DNA of 64,000 bases, taken from positions 1,860,001-1,924,000 of the forward strand of contig NZ_CP179868.1 in NCBI RefSeq assembly GCF_051379705.1, given 5' to 3'. A program made the translations under genes and the position numbers. How positions within the stretch are numbered: position 1 is the first letter of the stretch; every line of letters starts with the position of its first letter. Below the pieces are notes generated by a model. It was not told the DNA's origin. It searched no databases and saw only the letters and a list, made by a program, of their open reading frames with translations. This stretch comes from Ekhidna sp051379705 (GTDB lineage Bacteria; Bacteroidota; Bacteroidia; Cytophagales; Cyclobacteriaceae). This document shows, one piece after another, positions 52,632-61,883 of the stretch.

Positions 52632-53774
52632 ATGCGAAAACCAATCTCAATCTTAACACTCATTCTGTTCGCGCTAATCACATTAGCCAAAGATCCTGGA
52701 ATGAAAAAAGGCACTCCGGACATTGTCTCAATTTCTGTTTTGGAGTTTAATGAAGAAGGCATTCTATTTATTGGTGACTCAAAAGGAGCTGCCATATATG
52801 CAGTAGATCTCAATGATAATATAGCGAGTAACAATCAGGAAGCATTAAATATTGTTGACCTGGAAGACAAACTAGCAGGTATGTTAGGTACCACAGTTGA
52901 CAATATCATGGTTCATGATATGGCAGTGAATCCTATTTCACAAAACATTTACATGAGTGTATCAAGAGGTCGTGCCAAGTGGACATCCCGCTGGGAATCT
53001 CCCAATGATTTAGTAGATGCTGATATCCTTATTAAGGTTTCACCTTCTGGCGAAATGTCAGAAGCAAGTCTGGAAAATGTTGATTACGCTAGCATTTCCA
53101 TACCTAACCCAGTAGATGCCAGCGTTGAGCATCGATGGAAAAAAGGTGCAAAACTAAGATCGGATGCTATCACCGATATTGCTTTCGACGATGGTAAAGT
53201 GTATGTCTCCGGTCTGTCTAATGAGGAGTTTAGAGCTGCCTTGTGGACCGCTCCATATCCGTTTACAAAAGACGTCAATGCAAACACATTGGAGATATTC
53301 CATGGAGCACACGGAAAATGGGAAACAGCCTCTCCGATACGCGCCTTCCTACCCTATGAACTTAATAATCAAAAACAATTGCTAGCAGCATACCTGTGCA
53401 CTCCGCTGGTTACAATAGATGCGCAAAAACTGGGTGATAATAAGCATGTGAAAGGACGCACCGTTGCAGAATTTGGATCTGGAAATTTCCCTATAGACAT
53501 GGTGCTTTACAAAAACAATGGCAAAGACTATATCCTGATGTCAAACAGCGCTTTGCCTCTATTGCTTTTTGATCCGGAGGATGTAGCCAATTACGATGGA
53601 GAAATAACAGAAGAAGTGAAAGGCTACCTCGCAGGCGTTGAATATACGCCACGTTCAGGTAGTGGCGTTCAGCAACTGGCAGATTTCAATTCGAAATATA
53701 TTCTGGCTACTCAGCGACTGCCAAACGGCAAGCTTGTGTTAACTTCACTACCAAAAGATTGGCTTTATCCATGA
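52632..53774 (+). CDS. secreted beta-propeller-like protein
   Basis: 380 residues with a signal peptide about 1-20 (KPISILTLILFALITLA). The body has repeating propeller strands (EEGILFIGDSKGAAIYAVDL, NPISQNIYMSVSRGR, VYVSGLSNEEFRA, KDYILMSNSALPLLLFD). It may be an SMP-30/NHL- or quinoprotein-like propeller; no cofactor motif is clear. Its stop overlaps the next start (ATGA at 53771), so the two are translated together. Confidence 0.65.
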   Translation: MRKPISILTLILFALITLAKDPGMKKGTPDIVSISVLEFNEEGILFIGDSKGAAIYAVDLNDNIASNNQEALNIVDLEDKLAGMLGTTVDNIMVHDMAVNPISQNIYMSVSRGRAKWTSRWESPNDLVDADILIKVSPSGEMSEASLENVDYASISIPNPVDASVEHRWKKGAKLRSDAITDIAFDDGKVYVSGLSNEEFRAALWTAPYPFTKDVNANTLEIFHGAHGKWETASPIRAFLPYELNNQKQLLAAYLCTPLVTIDAQKLGDNKHVKGRTVAEFGSGNFPIDMVLYKNNGKDYILMSNSALPLLLFDPEDVANYDGEITEEVKGYLAGVEYTPRSGSGVQQLADFNSKYILATQRLPNGKLVLTSLPKDWLYP

Positions 53775-54928
53775 AAAAATTGATATACAAGAATTCTAGT
53801 TTAAAAGGAGGCACTTTGGGCCTCCTTTGTTTTTTATTAACCATCCATTTTGTCTCAGCACAGAGCTTCTTTTCAGCCCAGACTTTGCCTAAGATTGAGA
53901 ACTACGGAACCATCACCACACGTCTGGTCCCGGAAGAAATTGTAGCACTGATTCAAAAACAGAATTTTACGTTCGAGCAGTGGTCTTCATTTTACCATGT
54001 GAAAACAAACCCATCGGGTCCTGCGGTACTTGGTTCCTACAAGATCGTAGGCAACCACCTTGCATTCTCTCCAAGATTTTTGCCAGATGCACAAGTTCGA
54101 TACATCGTTACATTTTCTTATCCTGCGCTGGCTCAGCTTCTCTCGCATGAGCTAAGTGAGCAGTCTATATATTCAGATGTAGTCACATTTGAGCCTCCAA
54201 AGACTACCCAACCGGATATTATCTCTGTAATACCCAACTTGGAAATTGTTCCAGCCAATCTCCTTCGATTTTATGTATTCTTCTCAGCGCCAATGGGACT
54301 GGAAAATCCCTACGACTTTATCACCATAGAAGATTCAAATGGAAATATACTCGTTGACCCATTTGTCATTGTTCCTGAGGGTCTCTGGAATATAGATCGC
54401 ACTCGATTGACCTTGTTGCTCCACCCGGGTAGAATAAAGCAAGGAGTAGGTCCCAACATGACTGAAGGAGATATTCTTCGTGCAGGCAATGATTATACCT
54501 TGAAGATTGACTCGCGATGGAAAGGCGCAAGTGGTGAAACACTTAAAGAAAGTTTTTCTCGTGAAATCAATGCCACTAATCCGTTGAGAAAGGCAATCAA
54601 TGTCAACCTCTGGGCATTAAAAGCGGAGCAAAATCAGATTGGGATACTTACCATTGTAACAGATCATCCATTGGATCAGCCGTTGGCAAAGCGAATGCTC
54701 TACATCATGAATAAAGAAGGAAAGATTCTACCCTCACAAGTTGAGTTTACGAGCGCCGAAGAAGTCAAAATACTTTGGCGACCTGATGGGTCTAAAGAAC
54801 TGGAGCTTCACATAGACCATAGGCTGGAGGATGTTTGCGGAAATACTCCGCTTTATGCATTTGACCTGGAAGATGGAACCAGAAACGAGCCAAGCGGCGA
54901 AATTATGCTCACATTTAAAGTAGACTAG
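53771..54928 (+). CDS. secreted Ig-like protein, partner of the preceding propeller
   Basis: 385 residues from the ATG at 53771 (four codons upstream are open). The signal peptide lies after a short basic start (MKKLIYKNSSLKGGTLG, then LLCFLLTIHFVSAQ). The mature protein is all beta with two Ig-like or Big-type domains (RFYVFFSAPMGLENPYDFIT, YTLKIDSRWKGASGETLKE, RMLYIMNKEGKILPSQVEF). No enzyme motif. Coupled to the propeller gene by ATGA, which suggests a pair that works together outside the cytoplasm. Confidence 0.65.
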   Translation: MKKLIYKNSSLKGGTLGLLCFLLTIHFVSAQSFFSAQTLPKIENYGTITTRLVPEEIVALIQKQNFTFEQWSSFYHVKTNPSGPAVLGSYKIVGNHLAFSPRFLPDAQVRYIVTFSYPALAQLLSHELSEQSIYSDVVTFEPPKTTQPDIISVIPNLEIVPANLLRFYVFFSAPMGLENPYDFITIEDSNGNILVDPFVIVPEGLWNIDRTRLTLLLHPGRIKQGVGPNMTEGDILRAGNDYTLKIDSRWKGASGETLKESFSREINATNPLRKAINVNLWALKAEQNQIGILTIVTDHPLDQPLAKRMLYIMNKEGKILPSQVEFTSAEEVKILWRPDGSKELELHIDHRLEDVCGNTPLYAFDLEDGTRNEPSGEIMLTFKVD

Positions 54929-54939
54929 GCACAAAAAAA

Positions 54940-55012
54940 GGGAGCACCTTCGTACTCCCATAGCCGATCCCAATGTGCTGGTTGGATCGAACTTTCGATC
55001 CGACATAAGTCG
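54940..55012. other. structured intergenic element with alternative hairpins
   Basis: Ten bases after the previous stop come GGGAG..CTCCC (54940-54959, about 7 bp with one C.A mismatch, loop CTTC), then CGATCC (54965-54970), GGATCG (54984-54989) and TTCGATCC (54994-55001), and finally CGACATAAGTCG (55001-55012). GGATCGA can pair either with the upstream CGATCC or with the following TCGATCC, so two structures exclude each other. No canonical tRNA shape or terminator T run on the plus strand was found. Could be a transcribed leader or small RNA; function unknown. Confidence 0.5.
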
Positions 55013-55168
55013 AATCTAATCACCGCCTAATTTACTCGCCTGTAAATGTAGACAGCTAATATAACCAATGTCTGGTATTTTTTTGTCTATCAAATAATAT
55101 TTTATTCATTAAAAGATTGTGACCCAGTTGCCAAACAGGATGGTTTATGTTGCGTTAATTTGCTATCA

Positions 55169-57730
55169 ATGATCAAGCTAACGGCATGCTTTATTATGTT
55201 CTCTCAGCTTCTCGTCTTTGGGACGCTCGATCGCATTCAAAAAGCGATGGAAAAAAAAGAATATGAAAAGGCCTACGAGCAGATCTTAAAAGGATACGAG
55301 AAAGAGCCTGATAATCCCGGCGTCTCCTTTTATCATGCAAAACTTCTCTTTGATAAGACCTATGATAGATCCAACTTAGATAGTGCTCGAATTGCTATTA
55401 ACGACGCAAAGAAAAAATATAGCAAAGCAACACAAGATCTTATTGACGAAATCACCAAAGAAGAGATCACCGCAGAAAAAATTAATCTCCTTCATGATCA
55501 AATAAGAGATCGAGCATTTCAAAATACACTTGAAAATCTCACTATTGAACAAGCGCTTTCATTTCAGGAAAAATTTCCAAACTCGGTCTATAATGATCTA
55601 TTAATCTATAAGGTAGATAGCATTGAATTTAGAAATGCTAGGCTTTCCAATTCTCAGCGGGAGTTGGTCCAATTTATCAATGAACACCCAGTGTCTATTT
55701 TTAAACCAAAGGCTGATTCAATCCTCGATGGCTTGCGTTTTTTCGAGTTGCGGGAGAAGGGTAACTTAAAAGACTACTATAGTTTTCACAATGATTATCC
55801 ATTTTCAAGGCATAAAAGAAAAGTTGAAAGTTTCATACTGAAAGCCTCAACGGCTTCTCATCGTAAGGAACGATATGAAGAATTTATCAGCCACTCCGAA
55901 ATTGCTGCCTTGAAAAAAAAGGCCGCTGATGTGCTTTTTTATAGTTCAAAAAAGCATGATTACATGCATCACCCAGATCAAGATTCCATCAAAAAAATTC
56001 TCTCTCTTGCTAATACTGTACTCTATCCTGTGGTTCAAAACGGATTATATGGATTTTTCGACCACCAGGGGCAATCAAAAATCTCATCTCTTTACTCAGA
56101 TATATTGCCAGACTACAAGTGCACGCTTATTCAAGACGATTGGGTGTTTGTGAAGAAAGTGAATGAAGGCCTTATACTTACCAAAAATGGTGAGGTTGTG
56201 TTGCAAGGTATAGATGGGTATCGAAGCGTCAGTGAAGATGTGGGTTTAGTAAAACGTAGAAATCAATGGTATTTATACCATAAAAGTGGGTTTCAGATAT
56301 TGGATCAGTCGGTAGAGGGCGCGGAGATTATTGCCAATAAGTGGATAAAAGTGAAGAGTAAAGATAAATGGGGGCTCTTCACTTTTCTGGGCTTGCAAGT
56401 CGCAGAGGTGTTGTACGATGATATCTCAAAACTGGAATCGTTCTGGATTTTCAGAAAAAACAATCTTTATGCAGTCTATACAGAAGATTTGATCCTTTCA
56501 GAAATAGAAGAGAGGGGTGTCACGCTGGAATTTAAATTCGATGACGTAGAACTCGTCAACAAAAACACTTTAATCGGCTTTAAAGGTGAAAGAGAGTGCT
56601 TGCTGGATTCTACTCTTAACTTTCTGATTCCGTGGGGCAATTACGAGATTTATCCGGAAGATGCCGGATGGTATCTAAAGTCAGGCAATGGCTACAGGCT
56701 TTACAATGAATCAGAGGCGGATCTTATGGATCGACATTATTCTTATCTTGAATCAAACGACGGCTGGCTGGCGTTGAAAACAGCTGAGGATTGGATGCTA
56801 CTACCTAGAAAGGGAGCATTATTACCAAGCAGGGAATATGACTCAATAAAATTAGTTAATGATTTCGTAGTTGTATTAGTTAAGGATCAGGAGAAAAGAC
56901 TTCAATTCATCACAGGAGAATCCATCAAAATCGATGAGGAACAAATTCGGACTTTCCAGAATAAACCTGGATATATAAGTCTTTTTAAAGATGATAAAAC
57001 CACTATTTTCGACTCGCAGGGAAAAGTAGTGATCGACGGGAAGTTTCACGGAGCCTCATTTCTTTCTGATTCACTTATTAGAGTGCAGGTACGTGATAAA
57101 CAAGGCTTAATACATACAAATGGAGATTGGGTACTCAATCCTGTTTTTAATACCCTAGATGAGAAAGATGGCCTTGTACTAACACTTATCGATGGGAAAA
57201 TAGGATGTTATGACCCAAAAATAAATGTCCTTATCACCACAGAATACGAAGGTCGGCTTGAACGATTGAAAGATTATTACCTCGCCAAAAAAAACGGAAA
57301 GTTTGGAGTAATCGACGCTGCTAAAAATGAAATTGTACCCTTCAGCTATGACGAAATACAATATTGGAATGACACTTCCTATCTGGTCAAAAGAGATGGG
57401 TTATTCCACATCATTGGTGAAGATGAAGAGTCGGCCTACGATGCGATTGACAATATTCAAATTTTAGTGAATAACAATGAGCATTCAATTTATCAGTTTG
57501 TGAAAAATGGCAAATACGGCTTGATGAGTACTCAGTTTGGAGAGCTGCTGACGCCTGAGTTTACCGATATTCTAAACATTGGTTCCAACGAAGATCCACT
57601 AATTTTTGCTGATCAGCATTTAGATAAAGCAGGATTTCATGTGGTAAGCTACGTAGATGAAAAAGGTAAATTGATTCTTTCGAAGGCCTATACCAGGGAT
57701 GAATTTGATGGCATTCTATGCGACGAGTAA
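55169..57730 (+). CDS. WG-repeat protein with helical N-terminal part
   Basis: 853 residues from the ATG at 55169 (a TTG at 55160 would add three residues). Signal-like hydrophobic start (IKLTACFIMFSQLLVFG). Residues about 20-280 are helical, TPR/Sel1-like (KAYEQILKGYEKEPDNPG). From about 290 to the end many WG-type repeats occur: NGLYGFFDHQGQSKIS, DKWGLFTFLGLQV, KNGKFGVIDAAKNEIV, KNGKYGLMSTQFGELL. WG-repeat proteins are surface or periplasmic binding proteins of unknown role. The gene overlaps coaE by 15 bases in convergent orientation. Confidence 0.8.
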   Translation: MIKLTACFIMFSQLLVFGTLDRIQKAMEKKEYEKAYEQILKGYEKEPDNPGVSFYHAKLLFDKTYDRSNLDSARIAINDAKKKYSKATQDLIDEITKEEITAEKINLLHDQIRDRAFQNTLENLTIEQALSFQEKFPNSVYNDLLIYKVDSIEFRNARLSNSQRELVQFINEHPVSIFKPKADSILDGLRFFELREKGNLKDYYSFHNDYPFSRHKRKVESFILKASTASHRKERYEEFISHSEIAALKKKAADVLFYSSKKHDYMHHPDQDSIKKILSLANTVLYPVVQNGLYGFFDHQGQSKISSLYSDILPDYKCTLIQDDWVFVKKVNEGLILTKNGEVVLQGIDGYRSVSEDVGLVKRRNQWYLYHKSGFQILDQSVEGAEIIANKWIKVKSKDKWGLFTFLGLQVAEVLYDDISKLESFWIFRKNNLYAVYTEDLILSEIEERGVTLEFKFDDVELVNKNTLIGFKGERECLLDSTLNFLIPWGNYEIYPEDAGWYLKSGNGYRLYNESEADLMDRHYSYLESNDGWLALKTAEDWMLLPRKGALLPSREYDSIKLVNDFVVVLVKDQEKRLQFITGESIKIDEEQIRTFQNKPGYISLFKDDKTTIFDSQGKVVIDGKFHGASFLSDSLIRVQVRDKQGLIHTNGDWVLNPVFNTLDEKDGLVLTLIDGKIGCYDPKINVLITTEYEGRLERLKDYYLAKKNGKFGVIDAAKNEIVPFSYDEIQYWNDTSYLVKRDGLFHIIGEDEESAYDAIDNIQILVNNNEHSIYQFVKNGKYGLMSTQFGELLTPEFTDILNIGSNEDPLIFADQHLDKAGFHVVSYVDEKGKLILSKAYTRDEFDGILCDE

Positions 57731-58312
57731 TGGATGTATGTCCATTACCTGCTTGATTACTGATCGCTTTTCATCATTGTCGATAACAAAATCTGCCAAC
57801 GTTATTTTTTCATCATCGCCCATTTGCTTATCAATGATCGCCTTCACATCCTCAGCAGATCTGTGACTATCACGCTGAATGACTCTTCGAATTCTAATTA
57901 CCTCCGGAGCTGTTACCAAAATGGTCTTACTCAGGGATTTATATGACCCGGTTTCATATAACAAAGCGGCTTCTTTGAGCAATAGTGGTGCTTGCTGATT
58001 TTCCTCAACCCATTGACTAACATCTTTAGCTACCGCTGGATGTACCAGCTGATTTAGTCGTTCTAAAATCGACTGATCCTTAAACGCAATTGAAGCGATA
58101 TGCTTACGATCCAGGGTTCCTTCTCTGTAAGCCTGCTCACCAAAAAGTCCCTTGATTTTTTCCTTCAATTCATCATCATTATTCATCAGCCATTTAGCCC
58201 TGTCGTCTGCGTAATAAGTAATGGCCCCAAGTGTTTCAAAGACTTTGCAAACAGTAGACTTTCCAGATCCGATACCTCCGGTTACTCCAACTATTAGCGG
58301 TTCCTTATTCAT
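57716..58312 (-). CDS. coaE: dephospho-CoA kinase
   Basis: 198 residues. P-loop GVTGGIGSGKST (residues about 9-20), then CxVFETLGAITYYADDRA (substrate loop), RRVIQRDSHRSAEDV in the lid and helical C-terminus. It phosphorylates dephospho-CoA at the 3' position, the last step of coenzyme A synthesis. Its start overlaps the YbbR-like gene stop by eight bases, so it is co-transcribed with ybbR-like and yajC. Confidence 0.95.
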   Translation of the reverse strand: MNKEPLIVGVTGGIGSGKSTVCKVFETLGAITYYADDRAKWLMNNDDELKEKIKGLFGEQAYREGTLDRKHIASIAFKDQSILERLNQLVHPAVAKDVSQWVEENQQAPLLLKEAALLYETGSYKSLSKTILVTAPEVIRIRRVIQRDSHRSAEDVKAIIDKQMGDDEKITLADFVIDNDEKRSVIKQVMDIHPLLVA

Positions 58313-59234
58313 AGGTAATAGACAATGAGTCTGGTATTGTTTCTACTTCCAAAAGATTATCCGGGTGGAAAACAATAATGGCTGGTGCTGTGGAATCCAA
58401 CTCATTTATTAGGTTATAATCCACAATAATCTTGAAGTCACTCCCAAAGTATTCTTCTCGCAATTCTTGCTGAACTACAAATTTTACAGTGATGTTGGGG
58501 TCAGTTACGTATATCGATGAATCCTCGGGGAAGTTCTGTAACTCTACCTGAGTAGCAAGCTCCAGTTGATCAAATCGATCTACTTCAAATTTAACATTTA
58601 CAGTGGGTGGGGTGGATCTAATCCCCCACGCTTCAGGTAAACCAAGCTTAACAAACCTGTCGAAAGCCTTGTCAATCTCATCAGCGTCTAGCTTGATGAA
58701 GTAATCTAAATCTAACGTATCCATGAAACTGGAAGGTCCAAAAATAGTTGCCGTATCCGGGCTGAGTATTATCGGAGATATGATGCGATACTCCTGGTCC
58801 ATACTCACTGCGAGAGAATCTACAATCAAATTTACCTTCTTAGATACTCTTCTATCAATATCGATATAAAGGGTATCTGTAAACAGGAAATTGATTCGAA
58901 ATTCATGCAGCTGATCCGTGATAATCGGTAATATCGTAGGTCTGGTCAGGTACCTTATAGCTGCAGGATTGTCTAATTCAATGGTGATTGGATCACTCCC
59001 AAACCAAAACGAATCTCTGAATAAGTCCCATCCACCGCCAGATACATCTATATCAACGTACTCCGGTAGTGGCTTAATGGCCACCAAACTATCCTGATCA
59101 TAAACAAACTGAATGGGATATTGGATTCGATAGTTGTAGTTTTTTCCCAGCGCGCTAAAAAACCAAAAGGTAGTGGCTCCCAAAAATGAGAGCAGCACTA
59201 CCTTCCAGTTTCCTAATATCTTGGGAATCCCCAT
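58305..59234 (-). CDS. YbbR-like domain protein
   Basis: 309 residues. An N-terminal membrane helix (VVLLSFLGATTFWFFSALG, about residues 12-30) anchors a series of YbbR-like beta domains (YPIQFVYDQDSL, VNLIVDSLAVSMDQEYRII, NIxVKFVVQQ-type strands). In Gram-positives the family (CdaR) controls the diadenylate cyclase; whether the Bacteroidetes protein does so is not known and no cyclase is adjacent. It lies ten bases after yajC and overlaps coaE by eight bases. Confidence 0.8.
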   Translation of the reverse strand: MGIPKILGNWKVVLLSFLGATTFWFFSALGKNYNYRIQYPIQFVYDQDSLVAIKPLPEYVDIDVSGGGWDLFRDSFWFGSDPITIELDNPAAIRYLTRPTILPIITDQLHEFRINFLFTDTLYIDIDRRVSKKVNLIVDSLAVSMDQEYRIISPIILSPDTATIFGPSSFMDTLDLDYFIKLDADEIDKAFDRFVKLGLPEAWGIRSTPPTVNVKFEVDRFDQLELATQVELQNFPEDSSIYVTDPNITVKFVVQQELREEYFGSDFKIIVDYNLINELDSTAPAIIVFHPDNLLEVETIPDSLSITYE

Positions 59235-59243
59235 ATCTATGGA

Positions 59244-59567
59244 TTATTTTTTCTCTTTCTTGTCGTCAGCGGTGTTTAGGCGCTTACTTGCTTCCAATGA
59301 GATAGATGCTTTCTCAATTAATAGTTTTGTGCCTCTATCTACGTCTACGAGAACGGTAGTGTCTGATACTTCAACGATTTTACCGTGAATTCCACCTACT
59401 GTCACCACCATTTCTCCTTTTTTAATCTCTTGAAGATACTTCTTAGTATCCTTTTGTTTCCTCTGCTGCGGACGAATGAAGAAGAAATAGAAAATGGCGA
59501 TCATACCAATGATTGGCAAAAATGAGGTGAAATCACTACCTCCTGCTTGTAATAAAACTGTATGCAT
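59244..59567 (-). CDS. yajC: preprotein translocase subunit YajC
   Basis: 107 residues: a short N-terminal part, one membrane helix (FLPIIGMIAIFYFFFIRPQQ, about residues 15-34) and a cytoplasmic beta-rich domain with the family motif KKGEMVVTVGGIHGKIVEV. It associates with SecD/SecF at the Sec translocon. First gene of the yajC-ybbR-like-coaE unit, separated from the upstream DUF1573 gene by a terminator. Confidence 0.93.
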   Translation of the reverse strand: MHTVLLQAGGSDFTSFLPIIGMIAIFYFFFIRPQQRKQKDTKKYLQEIKKGEMVVTVGGIHGKIVEVSDTTVLVDVDRGTKLLIEKASISLEASKRLNTADDKKEKK

Positions 59568-59583
59568 GTTGTTATTTTGAAAT

Positions 59584-59619
59584 AAAAAACCCCTGACATT
59601 CCTAAATGGAAATCAGGGG
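59584..59619 (-). terminator. rho-independent terminator after the DUF1573 gene
   Basis: On the minus strand CCCCTGA/TCAGGGG (7 bp) plus an inner TTCC/GGAA (4 bp, small internal mismatch, loop around TAAAT) is followed by TTTTTTATT. It lies 35 bases after the DUF1573 stop. Confidence 0.8.
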
Positions 59620-59654
59620 CAATGTTAATAAAATTTGGTGTGCTAAGTAGGGAA

Positions 59655-60188
59655 TTATTCTCCCTCCTTCACCACATTGGCTTTAATTTGAACTCTTTGA
59701 GTCGTCGGCCATGTGTTTGCTGTAAGTGTCACCGTTTTGTTTTGTACACCCGGCTTATTCTTACTGTTAAATCTTACTTTGATTTGTCCGGTTTCTCCAA
59801 CTGCAATTGGAGCCTTTGGCCATTCAGGAACTGTACATCCGCAAGTTGCTTTTGCATCTGAAATGATTAATGGAGCTTCTCCATTGTTCACAAAAGAAAA
59901 AATGTGCTCTACTACATCTCCATCTTTGATGGTTCCAAAATCATGAAGCTTTTCTTCAAACTCAAAAGCAGGAAGAGGTCCTTCTGGCTTTTCAGCAGGT
60001 GCTGCTGGTGTCGGGTTGTTTACCGCCACTGGCTGAGCTGTTGGGTTTGCTCTTGCTACTCCGCCTTTTCCTTCAAGCGCCGCAACTTTGCCTTCCAGCT
60101 TCGTAATTCTTGACTCTAGTTCACTATTGCCACAGCTAACCATAGTCACTGCTACAATCACTCCTAATAAAATCTTTGCTATTTTCAT
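59655..60188 (-). CDS. DUF1573 lipoprotein
   Basis: 177 residues from the ATG at 60188 (the frame is open to 60236 but the internal start gives a lipoprotein signal KIAKILLGVIVAVTMVSC). A helical LEGKVAALEGKGG segment and an Ala/Pro-rich linker precede a DUF1573 Ig-like domain with DFGTIKDGDVVEHIFSF and TCGCTVPEWPKAPI, which is the family signature. Common in Bacteroidetes as an exported protein of unknown function. A TAGATTTG box lies about 90 bases upstream and a terminator follows. Confidence 0.9.
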   Translation of the reverse strand: MKIAKILLGVIVAVTMVSCGNSELESRITKLEGKVAALEGKGGVARANPTAQPVAVNNPTPAAPAEKPEGPLPAFEFEEKLHDFGTIKDGDVVEHIFSFVNNGEAPLIISDAKATCGCTVPEWPKAPIAVGETGQIKVRFNSKNKPGVQNKTVTLTANTWPTTQRVQIKANVVKEGE

Positions 60189-60275
60189 GTGTTTAACTTG
60201 TTTAATCGTTACAAGTGAGGCATGATTAACATGCATATTTCACTACTCTACTATTGTATTTTAACAAATGGAATA

Positions 60276-60283
60276 CAAATCTA
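60276..60283 (-). promoter_or_regulatory. TAGATTTG -7 box upstream of the DUF1573 gene
   Basis: The minus strand reads TAGATTTG (TAnnTTTG) about 90 bases before the ATG at 60188; a long leader would result. Confidence 0.4.
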
Positions 60284-60329
60284 AGAAAGATAAGGTTTCA
60301 ATGTTCTTAATGAAATGTTAATGAGACGT

Positions 60330-60626
60330 TTAGTTTTTCTTGATCTGGCTAATTAGTCCATTCACATCATCTAAAAGACGCTCTGCTTTGTCTTTAGCAT
60401 CCTTCACTATCTTTTCTCCTTGATCTTTTGCATCGTTTTGAAAAACAGCTTTCCCGTCAGCCACTTCGTCAACAAAACCTTCTAATTGCTTCTTCAGCTT
60501 GTCTAGCTGGAAAGTCAGCTTATCTCGCGTGTTTGTTCCTTTGTCCGGAGCATATAGAATGCCCAATACACCGCCCGTTACCACGCCTAATAGAAATGCA
60601 AAAAAAGAACCACCGGATTTGCTCAT
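60330..60626 (-). CDS. YtxH domain protein
   Basis: 98 residues. The short membrane segment FFAFLLGVVTGGVLGILYAP followed by DKGTNTRDKL is the YtxH signature; the rest is an alpha-helical coiled-coil region (LKKQLEGFVDEVADGKAV and KAERLLDDVNGL). In Bacillus, YtxH relatives are general stress proteins. It starts eleven bases after nusB stops in the same orientation, so they are probably co-transcribed. Confidence 0.85.
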   Translation of the reverse strand: MSKSGGSFFAFLLGVVTGGVLGILYAPDKGTNTRDKLTFQLDKLKKQLEGFVDEVADGKAVFQNDAKDQGEKIVKDAKDKAERLLDDVNGLISQIKKN

Positions 60627-60637
60627 AATACTTGTAT

Positions 60638-61804
60638 TTACTTGTTATCGATAAGGCCTCTACCGCTCTTACGAATTTTACCACTCGAAGTTAGCTCGTT
60701 TGAGAGTACATCCAAAACCCCATTTACAAATTGTTTGCTTTTGGGCGTGCTGTAAATCTTGGAGATTTCTATTGCTTCATTTATTGTTACCTTAACCGGA
60801 ATACTAGGGGAATTCATCATCTCCACCAAAGCAATTTTAAGAATAACCCGATCTGTTAGGGCTATTCTGTCCACATCCCAGTTCATTGTTTTACTCTGAA
60901 TAATTTCTTCCAAAAATTCATTTTGATTGATTGTATCCATGAATAATCGCTCAAGAAACTTGAAATCCTCTTCTCCATTTTTGGTCAGCTCCGCGAGCTC
61001 AAATCCTTCACCATCTTGCAATGCTTTGATGGTTTTAACCACCATACTTTTTACTATCGGTTGATTTTCTGTCCATTGCAGGTGATTTCTTTCCAGGAAG
61101 GAGACAATTGCTCCATTCTTAAAAACAACCCGTTTGAAAAGTTCTAAGATAATATCATTCTCAGGCAAGTCCGCAGGCTTTTGGCCTCCGAAAAAGTGCT
61201 GCAATGCATCAGAAGTTCTGATTTGATCACGATACCAGGATTTGATTTCCTGGTGATCATTGTCCCATGAGACACTTGATCTGGCGGCCTCTTTTTGCAA
61301 CAATTCAGACTCCTTGAGCTGCTTCACAAGATCATTTCCAATGAAGGGATAAAGTTTTTTTTCCTTAGATATGAAGGCCTTTTCTTCTTTTTCCTTGTCT
61401 AGCTTCTCCCGCTGCTCAATTTCAATTGGGAGTAGCAAAAGCTTAATATATGTGTCTTGAAGCCTTTCAGCTTCTTTCATCATGTCGTTTTTTCGAACTC
61501 GCGCTTCTTTCTGGATTTGGTTTTCATATTCCAGGAGTGCGGCATTGACATTTTCAACCACCTCATCCTCCACACCTTCAGCTTGACCAACTTTTCCAGC
61601 CAGTATGTTATCATTAAAGAGCTTTACTGCTTGCTTCTTTCGTTCCTCAAAAAGTGCTTTATCAGCAAAGTCATGCTTTGCGGGATCCAACGCATGCATT
61701 TCTTCCAACTCATTTCTTTTCACCTCTCTCAAAGATTCCACTGCTGTGAAATGTCCATACAATGCTTGCATTGCTTTTACCCTAAGTATTCTTCTGTTTA
61801 GCAT
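60638..61804 (-). CDS. nusB: transcription antitermination factor NusB, long Bacteroidetes type
   Basis: 388 residues, more than twice the usual 130-150. It starts MLNRRILRVKAMQALYGHFTA, the typical NusB opening, while a second NusB-like half at the C-terminus contains DWDVDRIALTDRVILKIALVEM-like and IPVKVTINEAIEISKIYSTP, the family signature. The middle 200 residues are helical and charged. In Bacteroidota, NusB proteins with such large insertions are usual. It binds BoxA with S10 and regulates rRNA transcription. Start MLNRRILRVK at 61804. YtxH follows. Confidence 0.93.
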   Translation of the reverse strand: MLNRRILRVKAMQALYGHFTAVESLREVKRNELEEMHALDPAKHDFADKALFEERKKQAVKLFNDNILAGKVGQAEGVEDEVVENVNAALLEYENQIQKEARVRKNDMMKEAERLQDTYIKLLLLPIEIEQREKLDKEKEEKAFISKEKKLYPFIGNDLVKQLKESELLQKEAARSSVSWDNDHQEIKSWYRDQIRTSDALQHFFGGQKPADLPENDIILELFKRVVFKNGAIVSFLERNHLQWTENQPIVKSMVVKTIKALQDGEGFELAELTKNGEEDFKFLERLFMDTINQNEFLEEIIQSKTMNWDVDRIALTDRVILKIALVEMMNSPSIPVKVTINEAIEISKIYSTPKSKQFVNGVLDVLSNELTSSGKIRKSGRGLIDNK

Positions 61805-61883
61805 GGTTTAATTAGCTGATTCCTTCCTTATTTCAATATTTGGCAGTCTCCTCTTTTGGATGCTGAAGTTGCTGGATTATTCC

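Noticed and set aside
54960..55045. tRNA-like folding of the structured intergenic stretch
   Set aside because: No acceptor stem, anticodon arm or conserved T-loop could be drawn on either strand.
60193..60214. Inverted repeat ACTTG...CAAGT upstream of the DUF1573 gene
   Set aside because: Only five-base arms with an A/T-rich spacer; too weak to call an operator.
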